The notes under the pieces: model-generated
What the model was told of the DNA's origin: nothing
The model's input: the letters and a program-made list of their open reading frames with translations, nothing else
Database searches by the model: none
Translations under genes and position numbers: made by a program
Assembly: GCF_000021925.1 (NCBI RefSeq)
Contig: NC_011830.1
Location: 3,569,001-3,633,000, forward strand
Origin: Desulfitobacterium hafniense DCB-2
GTDB lineage: Bacteria; Bacillota; Desulfitobacteriia; Desulfitobacteriales; Desulfitobacteriaceae
Direction: 5' to 3'
Length of the DNA stretch: 64,000 nt
Shown here: positions 61,766 through 64,000 of the stretch, piece by piece
Layout: each line of letters starts with the position of its first letter
Position numbering within the stretch: the stretch's first letter is position 1

Positions 61766-62790
61766 CGGCGAGCCCCTTTCACCGGTCTGCCCAGTGCCTG
61801 AGCCAGAATCTCCAGCTCTGCCATCATCGAGGCAAAATTATCCGGAGTTAAGGACTGCTTGCCGTCGGATACGGCTTTCTCCGGTTGGGGATGCACCTCA
61901 ACAATGATACCGTCCGCTCCGGCTGCTACCGCCGCTTTGGCCATGGGAGGCACCAGGTTCCAGCGACCGGTTCCGTGACTGGGATCGACAATAACCGGCA
62001 GATGGGAAAGGGATTGAAGAGCGGGAACCATGCTTAAATCCAGGGTATTCCGGGTATAGGTTTCAAAAGTACGAATTCCCCGTTCACAGAACATGACCTG
62101 GTAGTTGCCGCCATCCATAATGTACTCGGCGGCCATCATCCATTCTTCAAGAGTTGCCGAGGGTCCTCGTTTTAAGAGAATGGGTTTATTGGTTTTGGCT
62201 ACTTCTTTCAGGAGGAAGAAGTTCTGCATATTGCGGGCCCCGATTTGCAGGATATCTGCGTAATGGGCTACAAGTTCCACATCCCGCACATCCACTACTT
62301 CGGTTATAACCAGCAATCCTGTCTCCTCCCTGGCCTCGGCAAGAAGCTTTAAGCCCTCCTCTTCCAAGCCCTGAAAAGCATACGGGGAAGTACGGGGTTT
62401 GAAGGCTCCCCCCCTCAAGAAGGTAGCTCCTGCTTCTTTAACAGCATGGGCAGTCTCGATAATCTGGGCCCGGCTTTCCACACTGCAGGGTCCCGCCATC
62501 ACGTGAATTTCTTCGCCGCCGATCTCATAATCGCCGATCTTGATAATGGTATTCCCACTCTGAAATTCACGGCTGACAAGTTTGTACGGCGCCAGAATCG
62601 GAACCACTTTCTCTACCCAAGGCAGGGCTTCCAGATCCAGGGCTTTCAGCCGTGAGCGATCCCCTACAGCACCGATGATGATCTTCTCCACCCCTTGGGA
62701 GAGGTGAATTTTGAATCCTTCCTGGCTTAAACGCTCATTGATTTCCTGAACCTCTGCCTCACCGGCTCCACGCTTTAATACGATAATCAT
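61762..62790 (-). CDS. aroF: 3-deoxy-7-phosphoheptulonate synthase (AroF, type I-beta with ferredoxin-like N-terminus)
   Basis: 342 residues from ATG 62788-62790, behind AAGGAGTGGAACATT. Residues ~1-75 are a ferredoxin-like regulatory domain. The barrel carries VMAGPCSVESRAQIIE (~96-111), FLRGGAFKPRTSPYAFQG (~120-137), and DPSHGTGRWNLV (~265-276). It condenses PEP and erythrose-4-phosphate, the first step of the shikimate pathway. The N-terminal domain in this class usually mediates feedback inhibition. Confidence 0.95.
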   Translation of the reverse strand: MIIVLKRGAGEAEVQEINERLSQEGFKIHLSQGVEKIIIGAVGDRSRLKALDLEALPWVEKVVPILAPYKLVSREFQSGNTIIKIGDYEIGGEEIHVMAGPCSVESRAQIIETAHAVKEAGATFLRGGAFKPRTSPYAFQGLEEEGLKLLAEAREETGLLVITEVVDVRDVELVAHYADILQIGARNMQNFFLLKEVAKTNKPILLKRGPSATLEEWMMAAEYIMDGGNYQVMFCERGIRTFETYTRNTLDLSMVPALQSLSHLPVIVDPSHGTGRWNLVPPMAKAAVAAGADGIIVEVHPQPEKAVSDGKQSLTPDNFASMMAELEILAQALGRPVKGARR

Positions 62791-62870
62791 AATGTTCCAC
62801 TCCTTAACTACCATCCTACATTTTTCCACTACTCACCGGCAAGGTGAGCAAAATCTACCATAATACAACT

Positions 62871-63236
62871 CTACTCAACAAGATCTCTGCGTAAATTAAC
62901 GGCATCCCTTAGATAGACCGGCTGAATTTCTTCCTGGGTCAAAGCAGACTCCACATGAAGCAGCACGCGGATGCACATCGGCAATGAACCCGGAACAGGA
63001 ACTTCATTCAGACAGATCATAGGGACCCGGTCCCAGCCCAGCTGGCGGGCGAAAGTTGCCGGGAATGCCGCATCAATATCCTTGGTCAGGGTGAAGATGG
63101 CACTGATAATATCCGTTGTTGCTAAAGAATTGCGCTTGATCATCTCCTGCAAAAGCTCTTGTGTCCCTTCACGAATGTGTTCAGCATTATTTTCTTGAAT
63201 CGTAATGGCACCCCGTATACCACGAACTCTTGTCAC
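62871..63236 (-). CDS. aroH: chorismate mutase, AroH type
   Basis: 121 residues, GTG start behind GGGAGGTGAACCAAT. The AroH fold is shown by RGIRGAITIQENNAEHI (~5-21), ISAIFTLTKDIDAAFPA (~44-60) and CIRVLLHVE (~98-106), with Arg5 and the C-terminal Arg near the active site. It converts chorismate to prephenate, the TyrA substrate. Monofunctional, as in Bacillus. Confidence 0.93.
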   Translation of the reverse strand: MTRVRGIRGAITIQENNAEHIREGTQELLQEMIKRNSLATTDIISAIFTLTKDIDAAFPATFARQLGWDRVPMICLNEVPVPGSLPMCIRVLLHVESALTQEEIQPVYLRDAVNLRRDLVE

Positions 63237-63253
63237 ATTGGTTCACCTCCCTT

Positions 63254-63691
63254 TTAGTCCTTGATTTCTTTCGGCGCCGCCCTATGTCCCAGGCCTACCG
63301 CCACCTCATCCAAATGCAATAAACCCACGCCGAAGAAAACCGCTACCGATAAATGTTCATCTCTTCTGGCAATGCCTATTTTTCCACCGATATTCAATCC
63401 CATGGCCTTGGGCATAATCTGGCTCAAAGCTTCCCGGGTTGCACCGGCAACGGCTCCTTCATCGCCATGGGTTTCTTGAATGACCCCTTCCCGTTTCGCG
63501 GCAACAATGGCTCTTTCCACGATTTTTTTAATAGCTGTAAGATATTCGCCCCCATAATCCACCGCCACAGTGCGAATGCCGTGGCGTCCGAAACCGTCCT
63601 TCAAGTGAACCTCCTCTTCACGGCTTTCAGCCATAGCCATCCGCATCGCCGCCATAGCAATTTTCTTACTTTCAGCAACCATTCTATTCAT
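63254..63691 (-). CDS. HutP-family RNA-binding antiterminator-like protein
   Basis: 145 residues, ATG 63689-63691 right after GGGAAAGGA. HutP-like features are the EGVIQETHGDEGAVAGATREALSQIMPKAMG segment (histidine and acidic residues near 90-100, where HutP binds metal and L-histidine) and GVGLLHLDEVAVGLGHRA at the C-terminus. In Bacillus, HutP with histidine and Mg2+ binds UAG triplets and prevents termination. It is the first gene of the aromatic operon, where a regulator of shikimate genes would fit. The ligand here is unknown. Confidence 0.75.
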   Translation of the reverse strand: MNRMVAESKKIAMAAMRMAMAESREEEVHLKDGFGRHGIRTVAVDYGGEYLTAIKKIVERAIVAAKREGVIQETHGDEGAVAGATREALSQIMPKAMGLNIGGKIGIARRDEHLSVAVFFGVGLLHLDEVAVGLGHRAAPKEIKD

Positions 63692-63934
63692 TCCTTTCCC
63701 TAAAGGGATTCCTTGGCTTAGATTAACCCATCCTTAATAGTACTACACTATGTGCTTTAGCACATTAGGACATTTTACCTAAAAAAGAAAACAAAAAAGA
63801 CACCTACGGTGTCTAATTCACTAAATCACCGTCCTACCATCCTTCCTTTATTAAATTTAAGAGTAAAAGATAAGAGAACCACAACCGTCCTACACTATGC
63901 CCTACACCAGCTGTCGGATTAGATATTAAATTAT
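63692..63934 (-). promoter_or_regulatory. leader of the aromatic operon with repeated TAG triplets
   Basis: The minus-strand leader contains ten TAG triplets, including TGTAGGGCATAGTGTAGGACGG, GGTAGGACGGTGATTTAG and CATAGTGTAG, on both sides of the terminator. TAGGACGGT and CATAGTGTAG each occur twice. A hairpin ATGTGC TTTA GCACAT (63750-63765, plus strand) lies past the terminator. Confidence 0.7.
63793..63814 (-). terminator. terminator in the leader of the aromatic operon
   Basis: On the minus strand AGACACC GTA GGTGTCT TTTTTGTTTTC, about 100 bases upstream of the HutP-like start. It stops transcription unless an antiterminator acts. Confidence 0.8.
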
Positions 63935-63963
63935 ATTATATAATGCATTAGGATCATTTTCAA
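63935..63963 (-). promoter_or_regulatory. sigma-A promoter of the aromatic operon
   Basis: On the minus strand TTGAAA, a 17-base spacer and TATAAT. It gives a leader of roughly 235 bases before the HutP-like gene. Confidence 0.85.
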
Positions 63964-64000
63964 GACAGGAGCCAAAAGAAAAAGCAGGCCCCTTTTTTCC

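Noticed and set aside
63692..63934. T-box or aromatic-codon leader peptide before the aromatic operon
   Set aside because: No T-box TGGN bulge and AGGGTGG element was found, and the only short frame behind AAAGGAAGG codes for four residues without aromatic codons.
1..64000. CRISPR array, prophage or complete insertion sequence
   Set aside because: No regularly spaced repeats, integrase, structural phage genes or transposase were found in the window.

Overview
The window looks like a piece of a Desulfitobacterium-type chromosome (anaerobic, spore-forming Clostridia, Peptococcaceae). The evidence is the mix of Firmicute sporulation genes (spoIVA, a Spo0E-like gene, an FtsW/SpoVE protein), a siroheme-dependent haem pathway, a membrane-bound [NiFe] hydrogenase, two large lactate permeases, an IspH-ribosomal protein S1 fusion, many GTG/TTG starts with strong Shine-Dalgarno sites, and moderate G+C with AT-rich intergenic regions. 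The organism is inferred from gene content, not from a database match. Most genes lie on the minus strand in long, tightly packed operons.

Layout: 0-0.6 kb, a VbhA-type antitoxin and a truncated Fic toxin remnant. 0.6-12.2 kb, mostly single genes: a DUF255 thioredoxin-fold protein, an HD-GYP protein, tRNA-Leu, a Spo0E-like peptide, larC, a CBS protein, an SDR reductase, a polyprenyl diphosphate synthase convergent with a YtpB-like terpene synthase, an unrecognised two-TM protein, tatA and a ClpP-fold protein. 12.4-24.9 kb, one long minus-strand operon for haem and cytochrome c maturation: resB-ccsA-sirC-hemA-hemC-cobA/hemD-ahbC-hemB-ahbD-ahbAB-hemL-small dihaem cytochrome. 25.2-26.9 kb, an nrfD/nrfC-like pair. 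27.2-30.3 kb, tatC, a tatB-like gene and two polyprenyl synthase family genes, one without its catalytic aspartates. 30.6-32.4 kb, speD and an amidohydrolase. 32.5-36.1 kb, hydABC [NiFe] hydrogenase on the plus strand. 36.7-37.7 kb, a yybP-ykoY (Mn2+) riboswitch and a TerC-family gene. 38.0-39.7 kb, a PadR regulator operon with a perfect palindromic operator. 39.7-41.0 kb, a membrane phosphoesterase and tRNA-Pro. 41.1-54.1 kb, a housekeeping/sporulation block like the cmk-der-gpsA-spoIVA region of Bacillus. 54.6-58.8 kb, two lactate permease paralogues. 59.6-63.7 kb, an aromatic amino acid operon (HutP-like, aroH, aroF, tyrA, aroA) behind a leader containing a terminator.

How the genes work together: the 12.4-24.9 kb operon makes uroporphyrinogen III from glutamyl-tRNA, takes it through siroheme to haem b (AhbA/B, AhbC, AhbD), and supplies the ResB/CcsA machinery that attaches haem to c-type cytochromes. 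TatABC components, the Tat-signal hydrogenase small subunit, the NrfC/NrfD pair and the prenyl-chain synthases (probably for menaquinone) fit an anaerobic respiratory membrane fed by hydrogen and lactate.

Most interesting signals: a HutP-like protein first in an aromatic operon whose leader has a terminator and ten TAG triplets; a 116-bp structured repeat in two inverted copies 29 kb apart; a 66-bp near-perfect palindrome beside spoIVA; a polyprenyl synthase-YtpB pair pointing to long-chain terpenes in an anaerobe; a degenerate prenyl synthase subunit; and a fused AhbA-AhbB siroheme decarboxylase inside a complete haem operon. No CRISPR array, prophage or complete insertion sequence was seen.
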